Below are positions 16,505 through 25,791 of a DNA stretch of 64,000 nucleotides, in pieces (the first letter of the stretch is position 1; every line of letters begins with the position of its first letter). Origin of the DNA: Pseudomonas sp. Leaf58. Lineage in GTDB: Bacteria; Pseudomonadota; Gammaproteobacteria; Pseudomonadales; Pseudomonadaceae. Location: assembly GCF_003627215.1 (NCBI RefSeq), contig NZ_CP032677.1, forward strand, positions 2,671,501 to 2,735,500, in the 5' to 3' direction. The notes below the pieces were generated by a model, which saw nothing but the letters and a program-made list of their open reading frames with translations, made no database searches and was not told the origin of the DNA. Both the position numbers and the translations under genes were made by a program.

Positions 16505-17602
16505 TCAGTCAGCGGGCAGCAACTGCAACCCCAGGTACAAGCTAAGCATGCCTTCCATGCGCAGAGGGTCGACCTCGCCCAGCTCGGCAATCCGCTCCAG
16601 GCGGTAGCGCAGGCTGTTGCGGTGAATGCCCAGGGCATCGGCACAGGCCTGGCTTTGACCGTCATGCGCACACCAGGTGCGCAGGGTGGTGAGCAACTGG
16701 CCGCTGCTGTCCTTGGCGCGAATGCGCTGCAACGGCTCCAGCAGCTCATCCAGCGCATCATCGTTGCGGTGCCGCCACAACAGCGCGGGCAACCGGTAGC
16801 GCTGCAGGCTGAGCAGGCGTTCGCCAGGCAGCACCTCACGGCCATAAGCCAACAAGTCGCGTACCCGGCGGTAGCCCCGGCGCAATTGCTCCAGGCTTTG
16901 CGCCGCACTGCCCAGCGCCAAGCGCTCCACCACCCAACCATGGCGTTGCAGGCGCTCCAGCAGGCGCGGTTCGTCCAGCGCCACGCCAGCGGGGCGGCAC
17001 CACAGCAATGACTGGCGCGCGGGGCTGACGCACCAACTGTCCGGATAACGGCTCATCAACCAGGCAGACAGCGCCTCGGCGGGTGCCCCAGAGGCCAGTT
17101 CGAACAAGCACGGCACCCTGTGTAGCTGGGGTTTCAGCCCCAGTTGGCGGGCTTCGTCAAGCAGCCGCGGGGAATCGCCACTGCCCCCCAAAAGTAGCGC
17201 CAGCAAGTCATCGCAGCGCTGCCGCCGCCATTGCTGGTCTGCTTGCAAATGGCGCTGGGCCAGCAGCATTTCTGCGGTCATGCGCACCAGTTCGCCAAAG
17301 GTACGCAGCTGCTGTGGGTCGCCGGTCAGGCCCAGTACACCCATCAGCCGGCCATCGAGCATCAACGGCAGGTTCACCCCCGGTTGCACGCCTTTCAGGC
17401 ATTTGGCTGCGTCGCTGTCCAGCTCGACGATCCGGCCGTTGGCCAGGACCAGTTGCGCCCCCTCGTGACGGGTGTTGATGCGCTCCGGTTCGCCACTGCC
17501 AAGGATCAACCCTTGGTTGTCCATGACATTGACGTTGCACGGCAGAATGGCCATCGCCCGGTCAACGATATCCTGTGCCAGGTCATGGTCGAGTTCGAAC
17601 AT
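16505..17602 (-). CDS. cdaR: CdaR-family sugar diacid / glycerate regulator
   Basis: This 365-residue regulator has an N-terminal sugar-diacid recognition domain (MFELDHDLAQDIVDRAMAIL, then NVMDNQGLILGSGEPERINT), a central GGDEF-like linker and a C-terminal PucR-type helix-turn-helix (ACADALGIHRNSLRYRLERI). CdaR-type proteins activate glucarate, galactarate or glycerate genes in response to glycerate-like acids. It lies between the glycerate kinase, 158 bp downstream on the same strand, and a divergently transcribed MFS carrier starting at 17766, so both are probable targets. Confidence 0.9.
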   Translation of the reverse strand: MFELDHDLAQDIVDRAMAILPCNVNVMDNQGLILGSGEPERINTRHEGAQLVLANGRIVELDSDAAKCLKGVQPGVNLPLMLDGRLMGVLGLTGDPQQLRTFGELVRMTAEMLLAQRHLQADQQWRRQRCDDLLALLLGGSGDSPRLLDEARQLGLKPQLHRVPCLFELASGAPAEALSAWLMSRYPDSWCVSPARQSLLWCRPAGVALDEPRLLERLQRHGWVVERLALGSAAQSLEQLRRGYRRVRDLLAYGREVLPGERLLSLQRYRLPALLWRHRNDDALDELLEPLQRIRAKDSSGQLLTTLRTWCAHDGQSQACADALGIHRNSLRYRLERIAELGEVDPLRMEGMLSLYLGLQLLPAD

Positions 17603-17765
17603 TGAACGGTCCTTTGGGTGTTAGGCTTTTGGGCTCGGGCACAGCAGCTTGCCCGACACGCTGTGCAAAAGCACAAAGACAGGCACGCTGAGGTCGCCGA
17701 GACTCGTCAGGGCGAGCGCCGGCACAGGCGACGCGGTGATAACCATAACAACAGAGAACCCGATC

Positions 17766-19097
17766 ATGGCACACAGCCCCGCCCCTGACCAAGGCACGGA
17801 CACCACCCGCAACGCGCTGTACCGGCGCGTCACCTTGCGGTTGATTCCGTTCATTTTCATCTGCTACCTGTTCAACTACCTGGACCGCGTCAACGTCGGC
17901 TTTGCCAAGTTGCAGATGCTCGACGCGCTGAAATTCAGCGAAACGGTGTACGGCCTTGGCGCTGGCATCTTCTTCATCGGCTATGTGCTCTGCGGCCTGC
18001 CAAGCAACCTGGCGCTCAACCGCTTCGGCCCACGGCGCTGGATCGCGCTGATGATGATCGCCTGGGGCAGCCTCTCCACCTGCCTGCTGTTCGTCACCAC
18101 GCCCACCGAGTTCTACGCCCTGCGCCTGCTGACCGGCGCTGCCGAAGCCGGCTTCTTCCCAGGCGTGGTGCTGTACCTGTCGCGCTGGTTCCCGGCGGCC
18201 CGTCGCGGCCGCATCATGGCCCTGTTCATGTCAGCGATCCCGGTATCGGGCTTGCTTGGCGGGCCGTTCTCCGGCTGGATCCTGCAGCACTTCGCCGCCG
18301 GCCAGCACGGCCTGGCCGGCTGGCAATGGATGTTCCTCATCCAGGGCCTGCCAACCGTTGCTCTGGGGGCACTGGCGGTGTTCCTGCTCAGTGACGGCTA
18401 CCAGAAAGCCGCCTGGCTGAGCCCAGCCGAACGCCAGTTGCTTGCCGCTGACCTCGACGCCGATGCTGCCAGCAAGCCAAGTACCACTGGCGACGGTGTG
18501 CTCGCGGTGCTGACCAACCCGCTGATCTGGACCTTCGGCTTCGTCTACTTTTGCATCCAGAGCGGCGTGTACGCGATCAACTTCTGGTTGCCGTCGATCA
18601 TCAAGAGCATGGGCTTCGACAACCCGCTGCTGATCGGCTGGCTCAGCGCCATTCCGTACCTGCTGGCCGGCGTGTTCATGATCCTCTGCGGGCGTTCGGC
18701 CGACCTGCGCAACGAGCGCCGCTGGCACCTTGTGGTGCCGATGCTGATGGGGGCCATCGGCTTGCTGATCGCGGTGAACTTCGCCGGCAACCCGCCCCTT
18801 GCCATTCTCGGCTTGTCGATCGCCACCATGGGCGCCCTCACCGGCTTGCCGATGTTCTGGCCGATGCCTACCGCGCTGCTCAGCGCCGGTGCGGCGGTGG
18901 CGGGTCTGGCAATCATCAACTCGGTGGGCCAGATGGCCGGTTTCCTCAGCCCGTACCTGGTCGGTTTCATCAAGGACCAGACCGGCTCCACCGATGCTGC
19001 GCTGTATTCGCTGGCAGCGTTGATCGTGCTGGGTAGCCTGGTGGCGTTGCGCGTGACGCGTGCCGGTGCGCTGAGTACTGCTGCCCGGGCCAATTGA
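17766..19097 (+). CDS. MFS transporter, anion:cation symporter family
   Basis: This 443-residue, 12-helix MFS carrier of the ACS family is probably specific for a hydroxy acid. Family features are FNYLDRVNVGFAKLQM in the first helix region and GLPSNLALNRFGPRRWIALM around the second-third loop. ATG 17766 is preferred (AGAGA upstream); the frame extends 39 residues further upstream but lacks membrane-protein character. It is divergent from cdaR, which implies control by that regulator, and with the kinase it suggests D-glycerate or tartrate-type substrates. The downstream Rieske/FAD gene may belong to the same unit despite a 199-bp gap containing REP copies. Confidence 0.87.
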   Translation: MAHSPAPDQGTDTTRNALYRRVTLRLIPFIFICYLFNYLDRVNVGFAKLQMLDALKFSETVYGLGAGIFFIGYVLCGLPSNLALNRFGPRRWIALMMIAWGSLSTCLLFVTTPTEFYALRLLTGAAEAGFFPGVVLYLSRWFPAARRGRIMALFMSAIPVSGLLGGPFSGWILQHFAAGQHGLAGWQWMFLIQGLPTVALGALAVFLLSDGYQKAAWLSPAERQLLAADLDADAASKPSTTGDGVLAVLTNPLIWTFGFVYFCIQSGVYAINFWLPSIIKSMGFDNPLLIGWLSAIPYLLAGVFMILCGRSADLRNERRWHLVVPMLMGAIGLLIAVNFAGNPPLAILGLSIATMGALTGLPMFWPMPTALLSAGAAVAGLAIINSVGQMAGFLSPYLVGFIKDQTGSTDAALYSLAALIVLGSLVALRVTRAGALSTAARAN

Positions 19098-19098
19098 G

Positions 19099-19190
19099 CC
19101 CATTCGCGGGTAACGCCGCTCCCCAGGGACAGCGCAGGTTTCAAGGCCAGCGCCAAACCTGTGGGAGCGGGTTCAGCCGCGAAGTGGCCA
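19099..19190. repeat. Pair of REP-like elements in opposite orientation
   Basis: A degenerate plus copy (CCATTCGCGGGTAACGCCGC, 19099-19128) faces an inverted copy (CCTGTGGGAGCGGGTTCAGC, 19158-19190) between the MFS gene and the Rieske/FAD gene. Confidence 0.65.
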
Positions 19191-19296
19191 GCCTAAGCCA
19201 CACAAAAACTGCCTTCCCCTTCCGATCGTCAGCTCAACGCCCCCCCGCCCCAGCCCAGGCGTCAAATGGTTCCAAAGGCCCTTTTTGGAGACCCCC

Positions 19297-20838
19297 ATGA
19301 CCCAGCACGCCGTGGCCCGCCTGGCCCAACTTGATGAACACCGCCCGCTGCGCGTCCAGGCCGGCAGCGAAGAACTCATCCTCATCCGCCAGGGCGACCA
19401 GGTGCACGCCTACCAAGGCAATTGCCCGCATGCTGGTGCGCCACTCGATGAGGGCGTGGTCTGCGGGGGGCTGCTGGTGTGCCCGTGGCACAAGGCTGCA
19501 TTCGCCGTGGACGAGGGCGCGGTCTGCGAGCCGCCGGCGCTGGCCGACCTGCGCCGCTACAAGGCTTGGGTCCAAGGCGATGAAGTCTGGGTCGACGACC
19601 AGCCCCTGCCAGCCATCGAGCCGCCCAGGCACAGCGATGCCCGCTGCTTCGTGGTGCTCGGCGCCGGTGCTGCCGGCAGCGCCGCCGTCGCCACCCTGCT
19701 GGCCCATGGCTTCGCTGGCCGGCTGGTGTGGGTCGATCAGGAACGCCAGCCAGCCTACGACCGTACGTCGCTGAGCAAATTCGTGATCGCCGGGCAGATG
19801 CCGCCCGATGAAGTGCCCGCCCTGCTCGGCGCCGACACCCTGCGCAAGGGCCGGCTAGAGCGCAAACACGGCAAGGTGCGCACACTGAACAGCCAGAAAC
19901 GCCAGGTAACCTTGGCTGACGGCCAGCAGTTCGACTACGACGCCTGCCTGCTGGCCACCGGCGGCAAGCCGCTGCGGCCTGATATCCCAGGTGTCGAGCT
20001 GCCCGGTGTGTTCACCCTGCGCTCCCGGGAAGATGCCGCGCAGCTACTGGATGCTGCCGAACCCGGCCAGCCGGTCGTGATTGTCGGCGATGGCTTCATC
20101 GGCCTGGAAGCCGCCTCGGCCTTGCGCAAGTACGGCGCGCAGGTGCACTTGGTCACTCGCCACGCAGTCCCCCTGGCCCGGCAGCTGGGCGAACGCATCG
20201 GCCGTAGCATCCGCGCGTTGCACCAACGCAAGGGGGCCACCTTCCACGGCCCCACCGAGGTCCAGCGCATCGAAGGCCAGGGCAAGGTTGAAGCCGTGCT
20301 GCTGGCCAACGGTGAACGCCTGCAGACGTCGCTGGTGCTGTTGGGCACCGGGGTAGAACCAGCGACCGCGTTTATCCAGGGTGTTTTGCTAACCGAAGAC
20401 AAATCGGTGCAAGTCGATGCCGAAATGCGCGCTGCAGATGGCCTGTGGGCCGCGGGTGATATCGCCACCTTCCCGCTTGGCGGGCGCCCCGTGCGCATCG
20501 AGCACTGGCGCCTGGCCCAGCAGCACGGGGTGATCGCCGCTGCCAACATGCTTGGCGAACAGCGCCGCTACGCAGACGTGCCGTTTTTCTGGACCTACCA
20601 GCACGGCCGCACCTACGAAGTACTGGGCCACGCGCGGGACTGGAACCGTATCGAGTTCGTCGGCGAGCCGGAAACAGGCGACTTCATTGCCCTGCAATGC
20701 GTGGATGAGCGGGTCGAAGCAGTCATCGCCCAGGGCTATTGCGATGCGATGGCGACGCTGTCACAGCGTATGAAGCGCCCAATGAGCCTGCAGGAGGCTT
20801 TGGCGCTCGTCAGCTTAGGACCGACTTTCAAGGCGTAG
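19297..20838 (+). CDS. Rieske-FAD pyridine nucleotide-disulfide oxidoreductase
   Basis: This 513-residue flavoprotein resembles AIF-like reductases. An N-terminal Rieske [2Fe-2S] domain (ligands Cys43-x-His45 and Cys62-x-x-His65, CPHAG/CPWHK) is fused to a two-dinucleotide-fold oxidoreductase (VLGAGAAGSAAV for FAD, VIVGDGFIGLEAASALRKYG for NAD(P)H, WAAGDIATFP near the C-terminus). It should pass electrons from NAD(P)H through FAD to the Rieske centre and an unknown acceptor. GGAG six bases before ATG 19297 fixes the start. It follows the MFS gene, so it may act on the imported compound, but no direct evidence exists. Confidence 0.88.
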   Translation: MTQHAVARLAQLDEHRPLRVQAGSEELILIRQGDQVHAYQGNCPHAGAPLDEGVVCGGLLVCPWHKAAFAVDEGAVCEPPALADLRRYKAWVQGDEVWVDDQPLPAIEPPRHSDARCFVVLGAGAAGSAAVATLLAHGFAGRLVWVDQERQPAYDRTSLSKFVIAGQMPPDEVPALLGADTLRKGRLERKHGKVRTLNSQKRQVTLADGQQFDYDACLLATGGKPLRPDIPGVELPGVFTLRSREDAAQLLDAAEPGQPVVIVGDGFIGLEAASALRKYGAQVHLVTRHAVPLARQLGERIGRSIRALHQRKGATFHGPTEVQRIEGQGKVEAVLLANGERLQTSLVLLGTGVEPATAFIQGVLLTEDKSVQVDAEMRAADGLWAAGDIATFPLGGRPVRIEHWRLAQQHGVIAAANMLGEQRRYADVPFFWTYQHGRTYEVLGHARDWNRIEFVGEPETGDFIALQCVDERVEAVIAQGYCDAMATLSQRMKRPMSLQEALALVSLGPTFKA

Positions 20839-20868
20839 GTAGCGCCCTGTGCCTGATGAAATGAGCAA

Positions 20869-20920
20869 GGGCCTGTACGAACTGCGTCCGCGCTTGCGCT
20901 GACACGGTTCATACAGGCCC
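20869..20920. terminator. Long hairpin, bidirectional terminator
   Basis: GGGCCTGTACGAAC (20869-20882) pairs with GTTCATACAGGCCC (20907-20920) with one wobble or mismatch, between the convergent Rieske/FAD and cold-shock genes. Confidence 0.7.
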
Positions 20921-20930
20921 AATGCTAGAA

Positions 20931-21143
20931 CTACTCTGGACGCACCTGCGCGGCCTGCAGGCCTTTCTGTCCTTTTTCAGCGACGAAAGAAACCTTCTGG
21001 CCCTCTTTCAGCGACTTGAAACCGTCCGATTCAATGGCTTTGAAGTGAACGAAAAGGTCATCGCCACCGCCGTCCGGGGTGATAAAACCAAACCCCTTCT
21101 CATCGTTGAACCATTTGACCGTTCCGGATTGTCTGTTGGACAT
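20931..21143 (-). CDS. Cold-shock domain protein (CspA family)
   Basis: This is a 70-residue single cold-shock domain that binds single-stranded RNA/DNA. RNP1 is KGFGFI (about 16-21) and RNP2 is LFVHF (about 30-34), following [10 protein letters not shown]. It is the usual family length. The ribosome-binding site GAGG lies nine bases before the ATG, and the 190-bp upstream gap to the TraX gene leaves room for a long leader typical of this family. Which of the several Pseudomonas Csp paralogues it corresponds to was not resolved. Confidence 0.95.
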   Translation of the reverse strand: MSNRQSGTVKWFNDEKGFGFITPDGGGDDLFVHFKAIESDGFKSLKEGQKVSFVAEKGQKGLQAAQVRPE

Positions 21144-21335
21144 GCTCTGAATCCTCGAATGCTAATAAATGCGATTTGCGCGGAGCGTGAGGCCAGGTTG
21201 ATCGACCGGCCTGCACACACTATAGAGTGGGCGATATGGGGCAATCTAGCCACTGGCAGTTTTACCAATACCCCTGTACGCCGTTAACAACCTGGATGTG
21301 CCGATTGCAGGGACCTTCGATTGGCTTTTAACCGG

Positions 21336-22028
21336 TCAAACCAACGTTTTGATCACCAGCAAATGCACTGGGTAGAACAGGTAACCCCAGCGCCCCACCG
21401 CAGGCAGCCGCCAATCATCATGACGCAACAACCGCTCGCCAAGCGGCACCGCCAACGCGGCCGCCATCAGCGTCAGCAGGGTAATGGGCGCCAATAGGTG
21501 TGCCAGCAACCAGTTATTGGTCAGGTTCCCGCCCATGGCCAGCAGGCCAGGCAGCAGCCAGGTCGCACCACCCTGCCGGCGTGCCATCAGCCAGGCGCCC
21601 GGCAGCATCACCCCAGGCAATCCGTACATCAGCTGTTCACTGAACACCCACCCTGCGAGCAACCCAGCTGCGCCTAGCACTCGCGCCGACATCAATGGAT
21701 GATGCCCCCCCCAGGCAACCAGCAAACCCAACACCAGCGTCGGCATGACGCTGAAGGTTGACGAGCCACTGTCGAGGCATCGATACACCGGCTCCGACAG
21801 CACTGCGAATAGCAGCATTAGCCCCACATAGCGCACATGAGCGCGGGTATACAGCGCCCCTGCCCTGGCGCGTCCCACGTTCACCGCTATCGCCAGGCAA
21901 AACAGCGGAAACGCCAGCCGGCCAAGCACGAACAGGCCTTCAGCATGTGGCCACACAAAACGAAGGTGGTCGGCCACCATGGTCAGCATCGCCGTCCACT
22001 TGACCAGGTCCAAACCGGCCGAGCGCAT
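21336..22028 (-). CDS. TraX family inner-membrane protein
   Basis: This 230-residue polytopic membrane protein of the TraX family has about seven to eight hydrophobic helices. TraX of F plasmid N-acetylates pilin, and chromosomal homologues are thought to be membrane acyltransferases of unknown substrate. Landmarks are LDLVKWTAMLTMVADHLRFV at the N-terminus and GRWGYLFYPVHLLVIKTL at the C-terminus. Its ATG lies 3 bp before the stop codon end of the gene at 22032, so the two probably form one transcript. Confidence 0.85.
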   Translation of the reverse strand: MRSAGLDLVKWTAMLTMVADHLRFVWPHAEGLFVLGRLAFPLFCLAIAVNVGRARAGALYTRAHVRYVGLMLLFAVLSEPVYRCLDSGSSTFSVMPTLVLGLLVAWGGHHPLMSARVLGAAGLLAGWVFSEQLMYGLPGVMLPGAWLMARRQGGATWLLPGLLAMGGNLTNNWLLAHLLAPITLLTLMAAALAVPLGERLLRHDDWRLPAVGRWGYLFYPVHLLVIKTLV

Positions 22029-22031
22029 GCC

Positions 22032-23108
22032 TTAGCGCCCGCGCTCGGCCGCGCTGACGCCCAGGTAGCGGTTGGTCCACACAGCCAGCGGCAAAGGCGG
22101 CTGCTGGTCGACGATACGCCGCCAGATCAGCACCAAGTCGTCGCCATTGAACATCGACCTAGGCCCGGCGCCCTGCCACACTGTCGGCACATCGGCAATC
22201 CAGTGCCCCTGGCTGTCGCGGTGGGCCATGTTGAAGCGAAACGTGTAGTTCCCAGGAATGCCCATACGTAGGTCGCTGACCACCAGCGCATCGCCAATCT
22301 GGTCGTAACGCAGCCAGTCATCGGTAAACCAACGCAAGCGCTGGTGCAGCGGGCTACCGGCCAGTGCATGCGCCAGTTCCAGGTGGCGTGGCAACCGCTG
22401 CATCTCTGGCATTTGTTGGTCAAAGCCGCTGCTGATGCCTTCGTAATAGTCGCCATCCGGGGTCTTGGCCAGCACTCGCCAGACCAAGCTGTTGAAGGCG
22501 ATCGGCACGGCGCGGAGCTGGCTGACGGCGATACCTTGCTGGTCTAGCGCCGCCTGAAAGCGCTGCTCGGCCGCCATGCGCCCGGCCAGGCCAAAACCCA
22601 GGTAGGCCGTGCTGAATAGCAGAGCCAAGGTCAGTAGCCGCGTGCTCTTGAGCGTGATGCCTGTGACGCTTGCGTAGATGACTGCCGCCAGTAGCGGCAA
22701 GGTGTAGACCGGGTCGATGATGAACACTGCAGCCCAGCTTTGCGGTGTGCTCTGCAGCGGCCACAACAGCTGTGTGCCGTAGACCGTGAAGGCGTCGAGC
22801 AGCGGGTGCGTGATCAGTACCAGCCAGAACGCCAGGAACAGCCTGGGCACGGTGTAGCCCTTGCCAGGCCAGCATGTGTTGACCAACCAGGCCAGCAGCC
22901 AGGCCAGCCCGGTGAGCACCAACAGTGAGTGGGAAAAGCCGCGATGGTAGGTCATCTGCGACACCGGGTCGGCGTAGCGAATGATCACATCCAGGTCGGG
23001 GAGCGTGGCCAGTGCCGCGCCATACAACAGCGATCGGCGGCCTTGGATGCGCCCGAGCACGCTACCTTGCAAGGCGGCGCCGAGAACGGCTTGGGTAATG
23101 GAGTCCAA
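22032..23108 (-). CDS. YdjM-type membrane-bound metal-dependent hydrolase
   Basis: This 358-residue inner-membrane protein of the YdjM/YbcI family (annotated as metal-dependent hydrolases) starts MDSITQAVLGAALQGSVLG. It carries His/Asp positions in PDLDVIIRY, YHRGFSHSL and THPLLDAFT, which are likely metal ligands, then several membrane helices and a roughly 150-residue soluble tail. The start codon is TTG, with AGGA upstream; a nearby ATG is out of frame. It precedes the TraX gene in the same direction. The substrate is unknown. Confidence 0.82.
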   Translation of the reverse strand: MDSITQAVLGAALQGSVLGRIQGRRSLLYGAALATLPDLDVIIRYADPVSQMTYHRGFSHSLLVLTGLAWLLAWLVNTCWPGKGYTVPRLFLAFWLVLITHPLLDAFTVYGTQLLWPLQSTPQSWAAVFIIDPVYTLPLLAAVIYASVTGITLKSTRLLTLALLFSTAYLGFGLAGRMAAEQRFQAALDQQGIAVSQLRAVPIAFNSLVWRVLAKTPDGDYYEGISSGFDQQMPEMQRLPRHLELAHALAGSPLHQRLRWFTDDWLRYDQIGDALVVSDLRMGIPGNYTFRFNMAHRDSQGHWIADVPTVWQGAGPRSMFNGDDLVLIWRRIVDQQPPLPLAVWTNRYLGVSAAERGR

Positions 23109-23188
23109 GGTAGCATTCCTGAAGACGGGGTCTCTGGAAGCTACCCTTATCTAACCCTGATACGCAATTCTCTGCACCTGAGGGTGAT

Positions 23189-24439
23189 CTAGAACAGCTG
23201 CCAGGTGTACACCAGCGTCACGCGGTTCTCGTCGATGTCACTGCGGTAGTTGGACCGGGCCATGGCGTTGCGCACCCGGATCCCCAGCCCCTTCAGCACC
23301 CCGCTCTGCACCGCATAGCCGAGGTCAAGGTCACGCTCACGATCACGCCCTTCATAACCCTGACCGGTATCGACATTGTTACCGGTGATATAGCGCAGGG
23401 TCGCGGTCAGCCCCGGTACCCCCATGGCCGCGAAGTTGTAGTCGTAACGCACTTGGTAAGAGCGTTCGTCGGTGTAGGCGAACTCATAGGTGGGCACTTC
23501 GTTACCCAGCGGCGAGACGTTGGCGAATACCCGTGGGAACGGGCTTTCGCCGTAAATGCCCTGGTAGCCGACATGCACGCTGTGCCCACCATGGCGGGCG
23601 GTGAACACCGAGAACAACGCCTGGTTGTCGATGTTGCCGAGCAACGCATCGCCATCCTCGCGCGCGGTGAAATAGCCCAGGTTGGCGCTCAGCACCCAGT
23701 CGCCCATTGGCTTGCTGTGTTTGAGGCCGACAAAGCCTTGTTGGTAGATGTCCTGCAACTGCCCGTACCACAGGCTGACACTGCTCTGGTTGGCATTGAA
23801 CGCGTAATCGCCGCCCATGTAGTTGAAGGCATCACTGTCGGCCTGGCGCATCGGCACATGGCCGAGCATCGCGTTCATCTTGCCGTCGCCGCCTTCGTTG
23901 CGCAGGTGAGTGCTGCTCAGGTGCCCGGCCTGCACGGTCAGCCCGGCAATTTCCGCCATGCTCAGGCTGGCGCCTTGGTAGGTCGGCGGCAGCAGGCGGA
24001 TGTCGCTGAAGGTCAGCACTGGCAGGTTCGGCTGCAGTTCGCCAACACGCAATTCGGTCTTCGACAGACGGGCCTTGAAGGTGGGCGCCAGGCGGCTGTA
24101 CTCGTCGGCAGCGCGGCCATCGCCGTGCACCGGCAACAGGCCGGTGTTGGTGCGGTCGGGGCTGCTGTCGAGCTTGATGCCCAGCAAGCCCAGGGCATCC
24201 ACGCCAAAGCCGAGCGTGCCCGGGGTGTAGCCCGACTTGAAATCGAGGATGAAACCCTGGGCCCACTCCTCGGCCTTGGATTGCTGGTTAGCCCCGACAA
24301 TGTCGGAGAAATCGCGGCTGAAGTAGTAGTTACGGGCGCTCAGGCTGGCCTTCGAATCCTCGAAGAAACCGCCTTCGGCGGCCAGCAACGGTTGGCTGAG
24401 CAAAGTCAGGCCTAGGGCGACGCAAGGGGTGTGGTTCAT
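23189..24439 (-). CDS. benF: OprD-family porin BenF, benzoate uptake
   Basis: This 416-residue outer-membrane porin of the OprD family has a short signal peptide (ending near PLLAAEGG), the family N-terminus [20 protein letters not shown] and the C-terminal aromatic [10 protein letters not shown]. Its place as the last gene after benE identifies it as BenF, taken to admit benzoate across the outer membrane. A gap of 54 bp separates it from benE. An A-rich AAAAACAA motif at 24468-24475, just upstream of the start, fits Crc/Hfq control. Confidence 0.92.
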   Translation of the reverse strand: MNHTPCVALGLTLLSQPLLAAEGGFFEDSKASLSARNYYFSRDFSDIVGANQQSKAEEWAQGFILDFKSGYTPGTLGFGVDALGLLGIKLDSSPDRTNTGLLPVHGDGRAADEYSRLAPTFKARLSKTELRVGELQPNLPVLTFSDIRLLPPTYQGASLSMAEIAGLTVQAGHLSSTHLRNEGGDGKMNAMLGHVPMRQADSDAFNYMGGDYAFNANQSSVSLWYGQLQDIYQQGFVGLKHSKPMGDWVLSANLGYFTAREDGDALLGNIDNQALFSVFTARHGGHSVHVGYQGIYGESPFPRVFANVSPLGNEVPTYEFAYTDERSYQVRYDYNFAAMGVPGLTATLRYITGNNVDTGQGYEGRDRERDLDLGYAVQSGVLKGLGIRVRNAMARSNYRSDIDENRVTLVYTWQLF

Positions 24440-24467
24440 TCCGAAGCTCTCTTGATCTTGTTTTTAT

Positions 24468-24475
24468 GGGTAAAG
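24468..24475 (-). promoter_or_regulatory. Crc/Hfq-type A-rich motif before benF
   Basis: AAAAACAA matches AAnAANAA about 30 bases upstream of the benF ATG. Confidence 0.45.
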
Positions 24476-24493
24476 CGTTGGAAGTACGGCAGT

Positions 24494-25693
24494 TCATGGG
24501 GCCCGGCGCAGCACCTCCCCGGCCCGTGACGGGCGTAGCTTGAGCAGCGCATGGGCCAGCAGGCCGAACAGCAAGCCCCAGAACGCTGCCGACAGGCCAA
24601 GGAAGGCCACCCCCGAAGCGGTGACCAGGAAGGTGAACAACCCGGCATCGCGCTCGGCCGGCTCGGCCAGGCTGCGGGCCAGGGCCTCGCTGATGGCGCC
24701 ATACAGGGCCAACCCGGCCAGGGCAGCAATCAGTGCCGCGGGGAACGCGGCGAACAGCGACATCAGCGTGGCCCCGGCAATCCCCAGCAGCAGGTACAGC
24801 GCACTGCCGGCAAGCGCCGCGACATAGCGCCGCCGGGGGTTTTCATGGGCTTCATGGCCAGTGCACAGGCTGGCGGTTACCGCAGCCAGGTTCAGCCCGT
24901 GGCAACCGAACGGCGCCAGCACGGCACCTGCCAAGGCGCTGGCGCTGATGATCGGGCTGGCCGGCGTGGGGTAACCGGCACTGCGCAGCACCGCCATGCC
25001 CGGCATGAACTGCCCGGTCAGGGCCACCAGCACCATTGGCAGTGCCAGGCTGAACACCGCCGACAGGCTGAACTGCGGGGTAATCCACTGTGGCGACGCC
25101 AGTTCCAGCACCAACGCCTCGCTGCGCAATGCACCACTGGCGACGGTCACCACGGTACCCACGCACAGCACCGCCGCCACGGCGTAGCGCGGCTGTACCC
25201 GGCGCATCAGCACGTAGGTGACGAACATCGCCAGTACCAGCAGCGGCTGTGCCGGCAAAGCACGAAACACTTCGGTGCCGAAGCTGAACAGGATGCCGGC
25301 CTGCATGCCGGCGGCAATGGAGCCCGGCAGGCGCGCGATGATGCGGTCGAAGGCCCCGCTGATGCCGATCAGCAGCAAGACCAGGTTGGCCACCAGATAG
25401 GCACCCACGGCCTGTTCCAGGCCGAGTTGCGGCAAAGCGCTGACCAGCAGCGCCGAACCGGGGATGGACCAGGCGATCACGACCGGTACCCGGTAGCGCA
25501 GGCTGAGCAGCGCACCGAGCACGGCGCTACCCATGGACACTGCCCAGACCCAGGAAGACAACTGTTGGTGGGACAGGCCGGCGGCCTCGGCGGCGTGGAA
25601 GATGATCACCAAGGGGCCGGCGTAGGAGATCATCGTGGCGATGCAACCGGCGACGATGGCTGATAGGGAGCAGTCCTTGATCAGGGTTTTCAT
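24494..25693 (-). CDS. benE: BenE benzoate:H+ symporter
   Basis: This 399-residue inner-membrane protein is of the BenE benzoate transporter family, with about 12 helices. Typical segments are MKTLIKDCSLSAIVAGCIAT, YAGPLVIIFHAAEAAGLSHQ and FGCHGLNLAAVTASLCTG. The start at 25693 gives the family N-terminus; the frame continues 24 residues upstream through a REP-like hairpin, which is unlikely to be coding. It belongs to the catA-benE-benF end of the benzoate cluster, providing a second uptake system beside BenK. Confidence 0.93.
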   Translation of the reverse strand: MKTLIKDCSLSAIVAGCIATMISYAGPLVIIFHAAEAAGLSHQQLSSWVWAVSMGSAVLGALLSLRYRVPVVIAWSIPGSALLVSALPQLGLEQAVGAYLVANLVLLLIGISGAFDRIIARLPGSIAAGMQAGILFSFGTEVFRALPAQPLLVLAMFVTYVLMRRVQPRYAVAAVLCVGTVVTVASGALRSEALVLELASPQWITPQFSLSAVFSLALPMVLVALTGQFMPGMAVLRSAGYPTPASPIISASALAGAVLAPFGCHGLNLAAVTASLCTGHEAHENPRRRYVAALAGSALYLLLGIAGATLMSLFAAFPAALIAALAGLALYGAISEALARSLAEPAERDAGLFTFLVTASGVAFLGLSAAFWGLLFGLLAHALLKLRPSRAGEVLRRAP

Positions 25694-25753
25694 GACGCTT
25701 CTCGCAAGGCAGCGGCCGGCCTTGGTGGCTGGCTCTTGTTCTTGTGTTGCCTT

Positions 25754-25774
25754 CTTCGCGGGCAAGCCCGCGAA
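25754..25774. repeat. REP-like hairpin between benE and catA
   Basis: TTCGCGGG-CAAG-CCCGCGAA is the core of a REP, symmetrical here, in the 98-bp gap. Confidence 0.7.
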
Positions 25775-25791
25775 AAAGGCAACGCGGTGTA